DNA of 6,788 nucleotides from an uncultured Collinsella sp. (GTDB lineage Bacteria; Actinomycetota; Coriobacteriia; Coriobacteriales; Coriobacteriaceae), in NCBI GenBank assembly GCA_902495155.1, contig CABUWD010000109.1, positions 1 through 6,788 of the forward strand. Direction: 5' to 3'. Position numbers and translations under genes: made by a program. The notes under the pieces were generated by a model. The model did no database searches. It saw only the letters and a program-made list of their open reading frames with translations, and had not been told where the DNA came from. Below, in pieces: positions 6,676 through 6,788 of this stretch; position 1 is the stretch's first letter, and every line of letters begins with the position of its first letter.

Positions 6676-6761
6676 TCCATCTTCTAAACGCAACGCCCCC
6701 CGGGCGTCGGGGCACGAAGTTCCCTGCTCTACAGTCCTGCGCAAGACGAAGGCCACATTAA
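6676..6761. repeat. Second copy of the 86-nt-spaced structured unit
   Basis: This copy begins TCCATCTTCTAAA. It carries a different hairpin in the same place, ACGCCC-CCC-GGGCGT (6693-6698 with 6702-6707), and the identical 18-nt core at 6723-6740, preceded by GTTC. Its tail runs into the terminator-like hairpin. Compared with copy 1, core and opening box are conserved while the hairpin bases changed and pairing was kept. GCCCC (6695-6699) can instead pair with GGGGC (6709-6713). Confidence 0.75.
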
Positions 6762-6773
6762 GTGGCCTTCTTT
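6748..6773 (+). terminator. Probable intrinsic terminator of the operon
   Basis: GAAGGCCAC (6748-6756) and GTGGCCTTC (6762-6770) form a perfect 9-bp stem around the loop ATTAA, followed by TTT. An outer pairing of CGCAA (6740-6744) with TTGCG (6772-6776) can extend it. The T run is short, so termination could be partial. It lies about 160 nt after the stop of gene 3, beyond both repeat copies, so the repeats may be part of the operon transcript. Confidence 0.6.
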
Positions 6774-6788
6774 GCGTGCGGAACTCGC

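Noticed and set aside
6590..6761. CRISPR array
   Set aside because: There are only two copies, the repeated parts are split by variable hairpins, and there is no constant repeat/spacer pattern.

Overview
The window looks like high-GC Gram-positive DNA, most probably a gut actinobacterium of the Coriobacteriia (Collinsella-like). This rests on base composition, strong GGAGG ribosome binding sites and the protein families present. No rRNA or housekeeping marker is available, so the assignment is an inference. All three genes are on the plus strand, tightly packed, and encode exported proteins.

Positions 1-60 are a perfect inverted palindrome with no spacer (centre between 30 and 31). Gene 1 reads in frame straight through it, so the ATG at 97 is internal and the true start with its signal peptide lies outside the window. 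The palindrome is best explained as a fold-back at a contig end, but other origins remain possible.

Positions 1-5325 hold the 3' part of a giant surface-protein gene (at least 1774 codons' worth in the window). In order it has a beta-helix of GLUG-type repeats, about eight divergent InlB/Listeria-Bacteroides-type repeats with a GW core, a linker domain, a SpaA/prealbumin-like domain and a charged tail with no anchor. Gene 2 (5318-5887) overlaps gene 1 by 8 nt and encodes a TasA/camelysin-like protein with a SipW-type signal peptide. Gene 3 (5890-6588) starts 2 nt after gene 2 and encodes a protein with an ordinary signal peptide, an LMPGD-containing beta domain and an LAATG sortase signal, membrane helix and basic tail.

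The three genes look like one operon for a surface fibre or adhesin complex. In this reading gene 1 is the large secreted adhesin, gene 2 the SipW-processed fibre-type subunit, and gene 3 the wall-attached base that anchors the others. Neither the dedicated signal peptidase nor the sortase is in the window.

The last 200 bases (6589-6788) hold no gene. They contain two copies of an 86-nt-spaced unit, each with a different GC-rich hairpin and an identical 18-nt core, ending in a strong hairpin that resembles an intrinsic terminator. I do not recognise this unit, and it is the most intriguing non-coding signal here.
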